NCBI GenBank assembly: GCA_036850595.1
Contig: CM072159.1
Span: 3,933,978-3,997,977 of the forward strand
Length of the DNA stretch: 64,000 nt
Reading direction: 5' to 3'
Origin: Rhyacichthys aspro
Lineage: Eukaryota > Chordata > Actinopteri > Gobiiformes > Rhyacichthyidae
Positions 37,257 through 50,480 of this stretch are shown piece after piece. Position 1 is the stretch's first letter; each line of letters opens with the position of its first letter. The notes under the pieces are model-generated. The model saw only the letters and a list, made by a program, of their open reading frames with translations, was not told where the DNA came from and made no database searches. The position numbers and the translations under genes are program-made.

Positions 37257-40200
37257 CATGCATCAATGGGTGAAATTACCCTGAGGAGTTAATCTAAAAG
37301 TGAACTATTGGTGATCTGCTTGACTCAACTAAATATCACAAATCTGAGGTCAACTCAGAGGGCAATGTTTGAGTACTGTTTTTTCAATGTCCACTTCAAT
37401 AACCAAGCTGGCCCGTTCCTCCTAAAGTAGTATAAAGTAGAGGGAGTGAAACATAAAGAAACTTTTACATGTAGCCATTCTGCATGCGCTGCTCCAACTC
37501 TCCTGTGCTTAGTCAGGAGATGTATTAATAGAGCCGCGAGAGCACACCAGATGGCTGTTATGACAGTGTCATATCTTTTCATGGGTCACAGAGCAGCATA
37601 TTGGTCATTTCTGTGCAACACACACTGCTGTTGAGGTGAGATTTCTTACCAGACACACAGATGGTCTTCATCACAGTCCCCTCCATTATCAGCAGCTGGA
37701 TACCACCACTGGCATGATCACTCACCATGGGGCTCTCAATTAAGCCTCTCACTGTACAGCTCCGCACAGGCCCCAACATGCACAGTCAGCTTTTATTACC
37801 AGGGTTTACAATCAACTACAAATTAGCATTCAAATGCACTTGTACAAGTCAGTTTGGGTTGCTAAAAAATGTGTATGTATGTGTTTAAGGAAGACCAATA
37901 ATGACCAAATCAGGAGTTCAATCTGTGAGGCAAGGATTATGTCAGAACATGCATCAAAATAGTCACATTCTGTAGTGGATTGTAAAGCAGAAGTTTATCT
38001 CTGATTTTGCCCCAGCTGATACCTGCCTCTCGTGCCTTTAAATATGGAATTGTCCCGTATTTGACCATAACATAGCGAGCCTGTTTGGAATCAATACAGG
38101 ACAGGCTTTGTCTCGTATTTCCAAGTTGCCTTCAATGCACCATCCAATGCAAATCATCCCCCCACATTGAGAGAAGACTCGTCCTATTCTGCCTGTGATT
38201 GGGTAATACTCGCTGTCATTGTTGCTATCTTTAATACTCTCAGTTTTGGGACCAATCAGTGCGGGTTAACTCTTATTTTTCTGTGGTGAAGGAGAAACTT
38301 GAGCTTCATAATCATAACACAGGAGTCAAATAAAAAATGATGTATGAAAACTGTTAGGAATATTGTGACAACTTTAACAGAAAACACAACAAGTGTTCTT
38401 TTTAGCCTAAAAGCAAACCAATGTACTCTATGCTAGAGTATCTCTGTAAGCTCATACCTGTCTTGGGAACCTAAAGCACAAAGATGTAAGTGGTCCTCTC
38501 ATATCTACTTTACAAAAAGTGACTGCCCTTCAGTGATCCCCACTATCCTGAGTCAGCAACAACACTGCACTCAACTTTTATCTGCACAATAGTCTTTCTT
38601 TTTACCCACAGTTAATAAAAACTTAATTACAGATGTAACAATCTTATTGTTTCCTTACATAATGAAAAAGCTGACATACAACGTTCTTTTCAGCTTAAAA
38701 TGCTTTATATAGCAGTTTTAGGTGTATTATGATAACAATAATGGGGCTTCGAGCCAGATAGACTGAACATGTGCTGTGGCCAGATTTTAATCAGATTTGC
38801 TTGGAGCCAAACTCACGTTTTTTGTCGCTCAAACACAGTTTTGTCCCAAATAAATCTTTGTTACAAAAGGCAGAGCATAAGAGACAAACAATGTAAATGT
38901 GTTCTGGAGCTGCACACACAACAGCAGCTCCATCCTTTGTTATGAGGCTTTGATTTGATTATACAGTTACAATTTGGTTTCCAATTTATTTTTGGGCCCA
39001 ATGACAACTGGTTGTTATACCTTAAGGTTGCCATGCCTGCTTTTTTTCGCCTCTTTATAACATTACATTAAAACACAATGGATATCTTCATTTGTACAGA
39101 CAAATTTCACTAATGTGCCAAATTATCTGCGGTGATTACACAATTTACCATGCTCAATGCCTCAGATTAGGTTTGTACTCACATTGCTTTTGCACACATC
39201 TTTAACACTGACTGAACAAATACAAGCAGTTTTATTTGGTGTAAATGTGAAAATTGCGTTTTTAAAACTCAATCGGCCTGAATAAGATGTTTATGGAGTA
39301 AAATCAACAGGAGCTGAAATGGAAGTTTAAATTATATTTGGCTTGTTGGAAAATCCATATTGTGCACATTCAAACAATTGAACTGGGCCTGAATCATTTT
39401 TAGACACAAATGCTACCAATTGCCACAGTTAAGATGGCATTTAAGATTTACAGGCAGTGCTTATTGAGGCTGCTGTCTGTGTTAATATGTCTGGAACTAG
39501 ATGTGGCTGATGTGTCTGCATGCCTAACACATAACGCATTGTTCATGAAGTGCATTTGTATGCATAATCCCATGTTGTGCACATATTCGATCAAAACACA
39601 TTTGCACAAACACATCCAAACTCCATTAATCATTACTTGTTTTGAGCAGCTTTTCCATGATGGACTTATTTCCCATTCAACGGCGGGGCGCAACCTGCCG
39701 GGGGCATTTTAATGTTCCTTCTCCTCAACGTTCCTCAACATTCTTCTTCATTACAATGCTGCAACACCACAAACATGACCTGCACCAATACAATTTCCCA
39801 TTAATTTCATCACAGCCCAGAACAGACCTTTTTGCAATCCTTGTGCTGAGGCAGGGATTCGGTGCAAAGCGAAGTACTGTAGCTGGCCTAAATTATCATA
39901 CAAAAGAAATCCTGAATAAGATCCCTTTATATCACCCAGGCCCTCATCAGACACCAGCGCACAGAACACAGCGGCATCAAAGCAAGAAATCAATTTATTT
40001 TTCTGCCGAGCTTTATTCAATCACTGCATGCAGTCCCCAAGTTTATGAAGACACACATTATAATTAGTCTACAAAGAGTCACTGAATATTCAGTGGTCCA
40101 CAGCTACAGTCTATTTCAAATACAATGTACAATGAAAGCAGATGAGAAAATAACAAGATTTTATAAGCCCAGTGCACACTGTGTAGTACCAGAATACATT

Positions 40201-43200
40201 AACAAAGTAAATGAAAATAGATTTTTCTTACTGTACTGCTTTGAACAATGACCTACCTTTAAGCATTACATCGCAAATGATATACAGTAAGCATTTCTTT
40301 GGAGCTATCACTACCACAGATTCACGTTGTGATCTTCTGGAATGGAACAAAATCTTATGGCAAGATTAAATAACCTGTTGTCACTGCAGTTTAACTTTCT
40401 GTTTCTAGTTTCTGTTCAGTTATTTGAAGAATTGAATATAGAAAACAAGCTGCACAGAGTTTAAACAGTGTTGTTTTGGACAGCATATTGCAAAATAACC
40501 TTTAGTACTATGAGGCAGCAGTGTGTTTGTGCCTGTATTTCAGCAGTTTTTACATTAAACTGGAGCACTTTTTGGAGGCAGTGCTAAGCAACAGTGCTAT
40601 CAAAAGCTCGACAAGCCACTCATGCCCCCGTCTCTGCGGCCGCTTGTCAGTGTCACGCTGCCAACAGACTGTGTGCCCTTCAGTTTGTCCCAGCTCCTAG
40701 TTACGGAGAAGTGCACCAGGATTATGTACCGAACAGTGCAGGAGCTTATACTTCACACCACACGTCTGATTCCCATTGAGAAGCCTGTAATTCCACACCT
40801 GCAGAGCTAGATAAGCCCCCAATCCTCTCTTTTTATTCTAGGACCATTATCCTCCTGTGTAATATCACATCAGCTAAAAAATAATATCAAATATTCCCAC
40901 ACAAACAGAAATACGACACAATTTACAATGTTAACATGAGCGCATGTCTGTTTCTTTGCATATTTAGCATCTGGTATGCACTGCAGGTTTTCCAAACACA
41001 GAACGGTAATGGTGGTGCTGTAGTGCTAACATCTTAATCAACTAGCTGATCAGACTTCTGACAGCTGAAGAGATAAAGTGTTCTGTTTTTATAACATTTG
41101 ATTCCGGGGTGGTGTGATGTTGCAGAGGTAATTTGACAGCACAGAAAATGGCGGTTTGTGATTGATGGCTACTTCTACATTTTCTCCCCTTCACGATTAG
41201 ATTCACTGCTTTCCATAAACGCGCTAACCTCAAACAGTCACTCATCCAGCAAATGAGGTTTATCTTAAAGTCTCCACACACTCAAACAAAATGACCAAGT
41301 TTTATGATGCAATGACAGCTGCTCTTCCGAAGTATAGACATATTTATACAGTTGACTAACTGAAATTCACAAGCCATCTCAAACTGTTTTCACTGAATTA
41401 CTTGATATTCATGCTAGATATTTTCATGCAAGAGGACAAAATGTAGTGTTTTTACCACTCTTAATATCCTTACATGTAAAAATAACAGCCTTAATCACAT
41501 ATATAATAGGCAAAAGGGTAGATGTCCTGGGTTCAGAAAATATGATTCAAAATATCTACCAGTGGTCTTTGATGTGCTTTCAGACGTACTTAATTAATCA
41601 GCTAAAGGCAATGCAAACCCACAAGAGGCTTTAATATAGCAAAATGATTGGTGATTATGGAGGCAGCGTGGTGCCATTTCCCAGCTTTGATGCAAGTCAT
41701 GACTTGGGCTGCTGCAGTGAAGACGAGCTTGGAAAGGTTATGTGATTGTATTACTGCCCTGAGAGGGTTAAAAGGGGACAGGGCACGAAAACATCTCCAA
41801 AAGGAAATCCAATTTAATTAAGTCACCGTGGCATAATTTAATCCAATCTCCATATGAAAGACCCTCTGCCCTGTAAGACATCAGCATGGAAGTGGTAGCA
41901 ATTAGCTTTACAGATCGGTGGATTTCCCAGCTTCAGAGCAAATCCAGCTGAATGGATGGATGATAAATATTTGCCAATATTTTGCCATTTTACAAGATAA
42001 ATACACAAATGAATGCACTACGGGAAAACGGTTGATGGAGGATCTTCAAGATACTTTATTGAAAGTAGGTGGATGGTCATTTATTTCATACAAAGGATCA
42101 TATTCATTGTGTCAGAGTTCATCCTTAAATATAGAACAAATGGTCACTTGCTTGACCCTCGTGGTTAATGTGGAGTTTGTTTCAGTGGGATTCTATTAGA
42201 GGGTCTGTATCTTTAGAACACAATCTAATCCTGTCTGCAGTATAGAAGAATGACTGTACAGTGCAGCACAAGAGCAAACACGTAGCATATTGTGCCATAA
42301 CTTCTTATTTGCATTTCACGTCTGCCAAGCTTTCCCCATATTTACTGCCTTCTAGGATTTATACTTTAGTTCAAAACATTCATTGACCTGAGCAATTAGA
42401 GAGTTGGCCAGTTGTCAAATGAATAGCATCATCAAAAATATGGTTATATTTTTAAGCAAAAGAAGCCATGTGGATCCTAACCAAAGCAGGAGAAAATCAA
42501 AGTGCTGATAGAAACCCACCTCAGGCTGAATGAACCACATCACACCCACTGTCTCCTTCCGCCAATACCTGAAATTAAAGTTCACTCAAGTCCATACCCC
42601 ATTTTAAGTTCCTGTTTGATAAAGTTTGGGGTAAAGTGTACAATATTTGTGTGTATGTCAATATAAAACGCATGCACACACAATAAAGTCCCTTTTAATT
42701 CCCCCACTAACTTCCTCTGTGATGTTAAATATACATGCAACACAAGCTCTCGCTGAAAAGGCCGGAAAAGTAATAGGTGAAATCACAGCTAAAATGCACA
42801 TGAGTAACTATGTGAGATTGAGATGAGACAGAGTCAAATCCCTCACTTTACCTTTTAGAAAAATGGGTTATCTTGCCACCTAAATTTACCATTAAAGTGG
42901 TTTTGGTCATTCATTTCAACAACCAGCAGATCTTTTTATATGTACACTGTCTAACAAAGAAGTGACATCAGCTGTACCTGGACTGTTCCTTTAGGGAAGT
43001 GTGGTGTAAAATGAAAGAAAGATTTTGCAGTGAAAAAGGAATATAAAAGGGGCTCAGGACTGTTTTAAGAGAGGCCTGGAGAGTTGGGTTGGTTCTGGCA
43101 CATTTCCATCACCAAAACAGGTCTGGAGTGTCCTCAAAAAGCACACTGTACCACTTTGGGGATGCCTTGACTAGGGGTCCAAGTGGGTTTTGTGGTACAC

Positions 43201-46200
43201 TTTGAAAACTGTGGAGTTAAATACTGCTATCAGCTGATTGGACAACAGATAATCCTCACTTGTTCTTGGGTAAACACTCATATTTCAACAGAAAACATGC
43301 TAAATGTACTTTTTCCCGATGACAAAGCCAACAGCTGTTTCAGGTCAGTGACTTATGGCTCTCATCTCATGAATTCAAACATTGTATTTATCATCTACAC
43401 TGCATTAAACACAAGTGGGACCTTTGTCCTCAAATATTAAGTTAATAAATTATTGTAAATTGGTTCAGCTCTTTAAATTAAGTACCTCCAGCCTTTCACT
43501 CTGCTACACAGTAGGATTTACTCTCTTCTTCATATTAAATATTAAAAGTGCATCCAAGTTTCAAAAAGTCTGCTTCAAATATATGTTTTCTATCTTAAAC
43601 AGAGACTTGTGGCAATTCGATGATTGTTTACATAGCCCTTCTGGACCCAGCAGACTGGATACATGTGTCTCTTCAGGGGTTACATGTACCAAACTGTCCC
43701 ATACCTTACCACAGTGGAAACAAGACTTAGTATATCTTCACATGCTGTATTAGTCAATGAAATGCACACACTTTTTTTTTTTTTTTTCTCAGAGAAGTCA
43801 AATTACCTGCTGGGCACCCATGAGGGCCCAGATTGGGACTGAGAACCCACCAAAGGCTTACTCATTCTGCTTCATGCTCACAGCGAAACAAAGGGGATTT
43901 CATGTCTCTGTAGAAGTCCTTTGGTTTGGGAGACATTTTGGACTCCCCCTGTGTGGACCTTTTAACACCTAATTTATCCTCCATTACTGAAGTAGATCTG
44001 GCCCTGGGCATGCTCAAAGCACTACTGTACAGTGTACGGCTCGTGTAGAAACCAGGACAGGATCAACACTAAGGAGACATTGTAAAATCACTATTATTCC
44101 CTTGGATATGATGCAGGCCAGCATTAAGCATAGATTAAGGCTCTGAAAATACATATTTCAGCCTATAAGTGATCACATATTTAGGCTAATCTGATCAACT
44201 AGTTTGCCAAAGCCCTCAAATCTCCTGTGTTTTGACAAATGGTAAAGCAGCAACCAGATAACGCTGGGATGGAACAGAGAATTCATTTTCTGCATGTGGC
44301 CAACTCCATAGGCAGCACATGCAGTATTTTTGGTCCTTACGCCTTTTCTATACAAAAGCCAGCTGTATGAGCCACTGAGCAGAGCATTAAGTCTGGTTCC
44401 ACACAAGATTTATCATTTCTTTCTACCATCCCTTCCAAATCTCACATGTGACACTAACATATGCATCATTATCACTTAGTCCATCTTTCACAAGGCATTT
44501 TTCTTAATAACTTTGAATAATGTGTTGTAGTGTGTTCACAGAGCAAATTCCAAGTCCTAATTACAGTTAGTTAGCTCTTTCTTGACACAACTTTACTTTT
44601 ATGTTACATTATCACAGACTGCAACATGTATTATGCAATTCTTTGGTTAAACTTTTAGGGTGAATGCAGTTTCTGGTTTGACACATAAAATACAGCCTTG
44701 AGAGACATAGAGAGAAAAATCCAGCTCTCTAGAAAAAATACAAATTAGAAGCACAAAAAGTATACTTACTGAAAGTGGCATGTATTCTTTTTATGATGTA
44801 CGCATGAGGGCGTTTTGCAGCTGTATGTCTGGAGCAACCACAGGAATACATAGAACTCTGTGTGCTAAAAAGAAAAGGCAATTTTTTTGGCCTTTTTTTC
44901 TCTTTGTGAGAGTGGAGTGACAGTGGGGTGAGCGAGTTGAATAGTTGTTTTTCAAAGTATTACAATTACTCACACTAACAGCATTGCTGACACATAAGAT
45001 CAGTGATTATTAGAGCTGTGGATATATAGAAGAAAGATTTAATACATATGTAATACATTCTACTCAACAAACAACAGACTGGACAATAAAAAAGACCATA
45101 TGTGCCTTGTTTAAACATGTTGATTTTAGCAACCAAATTTGTGAAGCCTGCAGTCTAAATATACAAAGCACAGAAACACAGAAGGCTCAACTAAAAGCAG
45201 ATTTTTTCTCATTCCCTGATGACATCTGCTCCACGGCTGCACATATTGCAATTTTCTCTTCTAATAGGACCTTACGAACAGACCATCAGCACATTTAACG
45301 TTAACTAGAAATGGACCAATAACAGTTTTTAGGGCTAGGCTCAATTTAGTACTGAGGTCTGGCCTCAAACCAACAGATCGATCAATATCTATGTCTCATT
45401 CTCCTGCCCAATGCATCAGCCAGCCAAAGAAACTATACAGAGAGCAGCACACATTTTAAAGAAAGTAATCAGAACTGAGTTTGATCCTTCTGCTTGGTTT
45501 GCATAAGTTCTCAAACAAACACAGTTCCCACTCATACTGATAAACAAAAATGATTGTGATCAGTTATGATCAGTGAAAAATACACAGACTGCTGCGATTT
45601 GTTTATCTATATATTTATATGGATGAAGGGTTAACTTCCTGCATGAAAGTATTAGGACCTTGGCAGATATAGGTTTGGAAGATGGAAGTCCTATTGCTAA
45701 TACATTTTTTTATTGGTTGGAGCTCTCAGCAATGTTTACCTCTCTTGAGGCAGTGTAGCTGAAAATTGGTAAGGGAATTGAGTCTTGCTTTGGGAACTTC
45801 ATTCCTAAAGGTGTGGAATAGTTTCCCCTCAGGTTTTGATTGTGAAGTGTCTATCAAGTTTGAAATTAAAATTTAAATGTCTGCAAGCTTCCAGATCTTT
45901 GCATAAGAGTGCAAGTTTAATTTTTCCTCCATAACTGATATCCCACATGAAAAAACAGTCAATAAGGTGTAACAAACTACAAATGTACAACTTATTATCT
46001 ATAGTTTTGTGTTGCAACACTGTACTTAAATCATTTAAACCTTTTCTGCTTACCTGAGTAGGTAAATTTTGTATATGTTTTTGGGGAAATACACATTTTT
46101 AAAAAATGTGTGTGTACATGTGGATATGGCCCATTCAAACAAAAGTCAGACACACAGATAACAGACAGAAAAGGGTTGGATAAAGACTGACTGGGGAAAG

Positions 46201-48006
46201 TTGAAGACTGAAAACTGCAGTTGCCAACATGAAATTGTTGGAGAATTTTGGGATCTATTGTAAGGTTGTGATGTCTGTCAACAGATAGACTCAGACACCT
46301 ATAGGATAACATGTCTCCAACCTCAAGCCGTATCTACTGAATAACAACTGAATAACATCTCTTTTGTTATTGTACTGTTTGCGCACTGACCTTCTATTTG
46401 GTTTTATAAGCTGAGTCCTTTGAAAGCATGGCCAGACTTGAATGTTCAATACTACACTGTGTTGACTGTTCAACTGTCTCCAGGCCTGTATTTGATGGTA
46501 ATAAACTTCTCCTGCTTAAGACATCCAGACTCTCTGCAGTTTATCTATGTGTTCCAATACTTCACAGCTCTAAGGCAGTAACCCAATTCTCTTACAGAAA
46601 TGAAGCAAAAAAAGATTTACCAACAGTTCAGTCCATCACATCTGCTTTCACTGTTATCAGTCATATTCTACAGCTGAGGGGGGAAAAAAACAGAGGCAAA
46701 GGCTTGCTGCTCTGACCTGGGCAAATAACGGCAGATGCAGGAACCTCTCCCATCACCACTGTCATCAGCTCTGCCTTCATACAGCAGCATTCACAGACAA
46801 ACGTTGACAGGGATTGGCACAACTTTTCTCCCAAACATCAAAAGAAAAGGGTCTTTCTTTGCCTGAGCAGCGCACATTAGAGCAGACAACCCATACCTCT
46901 GCGGTCCACAGGGAGCTAAGGTGGAGATGCAAAAGAGATTCATGATCTCTGCCAGTCTTTCACACATCAAGCAAGAAAAATTGATTTCACATTCCCTTTT
47001 GACTGCATTGTGCAGGTTCATTTTCATTTCCCCATATTTGTCGGGCGTGCGCTGAGTGTTCTGTTAGTTATGCTAATTGTCTCTAGACCTCCCACAGAGT
47101 GCGATCCTCTCCCAGATGGATGGCTGTGAAGTTGTTTGCCCAGGGAGATGGGCCTGTGTGTGGCGGTGTGTGTGCTTTTATACTGTACAGCTGCAATATG
47201 TCCCAAAGCAATGCACCACACGTGTCTATGTGAGAGTTATTATGTGTTTCTGGGGCCATCACCTGGGATCTTAATGCACCAGCAGCGGTAAGGTGCACTG
47301 TATTCCCAATTCTCCAAAGATTCAGAGACAAGAACGAAAGCAGGGCTATGTTTCATCTTAATGCTTTCATATATCGATTATTCTTCTTTTCTTCCTCTCT
47401 TCTTTGATCCTATTAGAACAGCAAAACCGATGGGAATAAGAGGACAATGCACATGTTTTTTGGGGTTTTTTTTTTTTTTTGCACAGTCTCTGGATTTCTA
47501 GAAAGGAAACATCCTTGTCCTTTGACTGGAGTTGCAGAGTAAAACCCCTTCATTTGTCATGCTGTCTGAAGCCCACGGTTTTCTCAAATCTCAGGATTAA
47601 CTGTGTGTATGCCTCAACGTGTGCACATGAGGATACCTGCCACTCTATATATTCAATTTACTTTAAGGGGAGCAGCCTTGATGCATTGTCAGTGGATGCC
47701 CATAACTTGGCTTGCACAACTCATGACAATCCTCTTCACTTTTCTGTACCACAAAGCTTATTTCTGCAAATTGCCTTGATCAAAATAATTGATTTATCAT
47801 TGTAAAGGATGCATTGGTGTAGTTTTGATGTATTGATATGTGTCCATATTATGAACATGTACACTTTGTTAAAATATGTAGCCTCAAAGTCAAGTCCTTT
47901 AGTCCTTCAGTGGGTGTCAATCATTTGAAGTGTAAATAAATGTAGCAGAACAGTTACAAAACTTTCTGTTTAAGGTAAAGTCACATGTGGGGTTTTTTTT
48001 TTAATT
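37257..48006. other. Long intronic stretch with little recognisable content
   Basis: Poly-T runs occur near 43767-43787 and 47467-47480. The interval 38030-38290 has a different feel from its surroundings (many CCCGTATTTG and ATTGG blocks) and may be an unrecognised dispersed element. The overlapping frames at 39410-40067 have no recognisable motif. No exon was found. Confidence 0.35.
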
Positions 48007-50480
48007 AGGCCCGAGCCGGCGATGGCCGGGAGGGCCTATTGTTTTCGTTAGGATTATTATTATTATTATTTTTCGTCTTCCACTTCGACCGCTAATTTGA
48101 CCCCCTGAACATGCTCAAAAACTCACCAGACTTTGCCCAAAATTCAGGATCGGCGAAAAATAATTTATTTTAGGGGTCGCATACAAATCCATAAAACAGG
48201 GGCTCGACAGCGCACCCTGGAAAAGTGGAAATACATTACGCCAATGGGAAGTGAAAGTACATTTTTTTTGCCATAGAGTCACAAAATTTGGTACACACGC
48301 TCCTTACCCCGAGGCAAACAAAAAATATTATTATGGCTTTGCCCCCTGACAAACAGGAAGTCCGCCATCTTGTGTGGAACATGCGACGCCTAAAATCGCA
48401 CCCCTCATTCAAAATACTACTTGTCCTAGGGTTTTCATCCAAAAGGCTCCAAATTAGGTCAGAATCATCTAGACACCTGAGCCGACAAAAATTATCAAGT
48501 GGTTTTTTGATATCTTAATGGGTGTGGCCGTAACGAGCCCCTAACGAGGAGGCCATTTTTGGAAAAAGAAAATCTCCTCTAACTTTTACAAACATTGTTG
48601 GATCTGGTTGGACCCAATGAAGCATTTGTGCACATTAATGACCTGAACACAATGATATGCAAATTATAGGGCTATCTTTAAAACTGGCTCTCCAGCGCCC
48701 CCTACAATATTATAATGGGGGCCAAAAATTTAGTTTGGTCTAGAGACATGAAATTTGGTACACACATCCCTGATGTCATGCTGAACAAAAAAGCCAATCA
48801 CAATGACCCCCTATCTACAACTGTGTTGCCATGGGAATGCTCAAAACATGTAATTTAAATGAATGGGAGGATAAATTCAACGCTAAATTGAGATCTTAAA
48901 TGTAAATGAAACCGCACCAAACTTCACCCAAAATTCAAGACCTTTGAGCAATAATATTTGTTGCCACTGCCATACAAATCCATAAAAAAGGGGCTCGACA
49001 GCGCACCCTGGAAAAATGGAAATACATTACGCCAATGGGAAGTGAAAGTACTTTTTTTTTGCCGTAAAGTCACCAACTTTGGTACACAGATTCCTTACCC
49101 CGTGGCAAACAAAAAATATTACTATGGCTTTGCTCCATGACAAACAGGAAGTCCGCCATTTTGGGTGAAACATGCGACGCCCAAAATCGCACCACTCATT
49201 CAAAACACTACTTGTCCTAGGGTTTTCATCCAAAAGGCTCCAAATTTGGTCAGAATCATCTAGACACATGAGCCGACAAAAATTATCAAGTGGTTTTTTG
49301 ATATCTTAATGGGTGTGGTCGTAATGAGCCCCTAACGAGGAGGCCATTTTTGGAAAAAGAAAATCTCCTGTAACATTCACAAACATTGTTGAATCTTTTT
49401 GGACCCAAAGAAGCGTTTGTGCACATTAATGACCTGAACACAATGATATGCAAATTAGAGGGCTAGCTTCAAAACTGGCTCTCCAGTGCCCCCTATAAAT
49501 TTATAATGGGGGCCAAAAATTTAGTTTGGTCTAGAGACATGAAATTTGGTACACACATCCCTTGTGTCATGCCGAACAAAAAAGCCAATGACAATGACCC
49601 CCTATCTTTAACCGTGTTGCCATGGGAACGCTCAAAACATGTAATTTAAATGAATGGGAGGATAAATTCGACACAAAATTTAGGTCTTAAATGTAAATGA
49701 AACCGCACCAAACTTCACCCAAAATTCAAGACCATTGAGTAATAATAGTTTTTGCCACTGCCATACAAATCCATAAAAAGGTGGCTCGACAGCGCACCCT
49801 GGAAAAGTGGAAATACATTACGCCAATGGAAAGTGAAAGTACATTGTTTTTGTCGTAAAGTCACCAAATTTGGTGCACACATTCCTAACACCGAATCAAA
49901 CAAAAAATATTATTATGGCTTTGCTCCATGACAAACAGGAAGTCCGCCATTTTGGGTGGAACATGAGACGCCCAAAATCACACCCCTCATTCAAAATACT
50001 ACTTGTCTTAGGGTTTTCATCCAAAAGACTCCAAATTTGGTCAGAATCATCTAGACACATGTGCAAACAAAAATTATCAAGTGGTTTTTTGATATCTTAA
50101 TGGGTGTGGCCGTAACAAGCCCCTAACGAGGAGGCCATTTTTGGAAACATAAAATCTCCTGTAACTTTCACATACACTGTCAGATCTGGTTGGACCCAAT
50201 GAAGCATTTGTGCACATTAATGACCTAAACACAAAGATATGCAAATAATGGGACTGTCTTTATAACTGGCTCTCCTTCACAGTAAAAAATGCAGTCTTGC
50301 CCAGGACATTTCTCCCCAATGTTGCAAAGGGAGGCGAAATGAAGTCCTTTCGAGGACATTTACTCTCGCGGTTGCAAGGGGAGTCGACGTGCGGTCTTCC
50401 CGAGGAAACGTGCCCCCCCGCGGTCGCAAGGGATGCGAGGGCCTTTGACGCCGCTTGCGGCTTTAATTATTATTATTATT
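48007..50480. repeat. Tandem array of 791-bp units in a GC-capped dispersed repeat
   Basis: The array starts with GGCCCGAGCCGGCGATGGCC, a GGGCCTATTG block and an (ATT)n run, and ends with a GGCCTTTGACGCCGC block, GCTTTAA and another (ATT)n run. Within it, the landmark GGCTCGACAGCGCACCCTGG recurs at 48201, 48992 and 49783, giving an exact period of 791 bp twice. The third unit breaks off near 50280. Unit divergence looks low. The caps and (ATT)n edges match a repeat I know from many teleost genomes, which I cannot assign to a class. Short frames recur in each unit with frameshifts between copies, so I do not call them genes. Confidence 0.9.
50291..50442. repeat. Three 50-bp GC-rich units at the right cap of the array
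   Basis: Units start at 50291, 50341 and 50391. Each has the plan G-A/C-R-GTC-Y-T, AGGA, a C-rich middle, then a GTTGCAAGGG or GTCGCAAGGG block. The spacing is exactly 50 bp, and units get more GC-rich toward the right. Confidence 0.85.

Noticed and set aside
39642..40067. A 141-codon plus-strand coding gene
   Set aside because: Overlaps frames on the other strand, has no family motif, and lies on the opposite strand within an intron without supporting signals.
48007..50480. A CRISPR-like array
   Set aside because: The repeat unit is 791 bp and the 50-bp units are contiguous without unique spacers; the host is a vertebrate.
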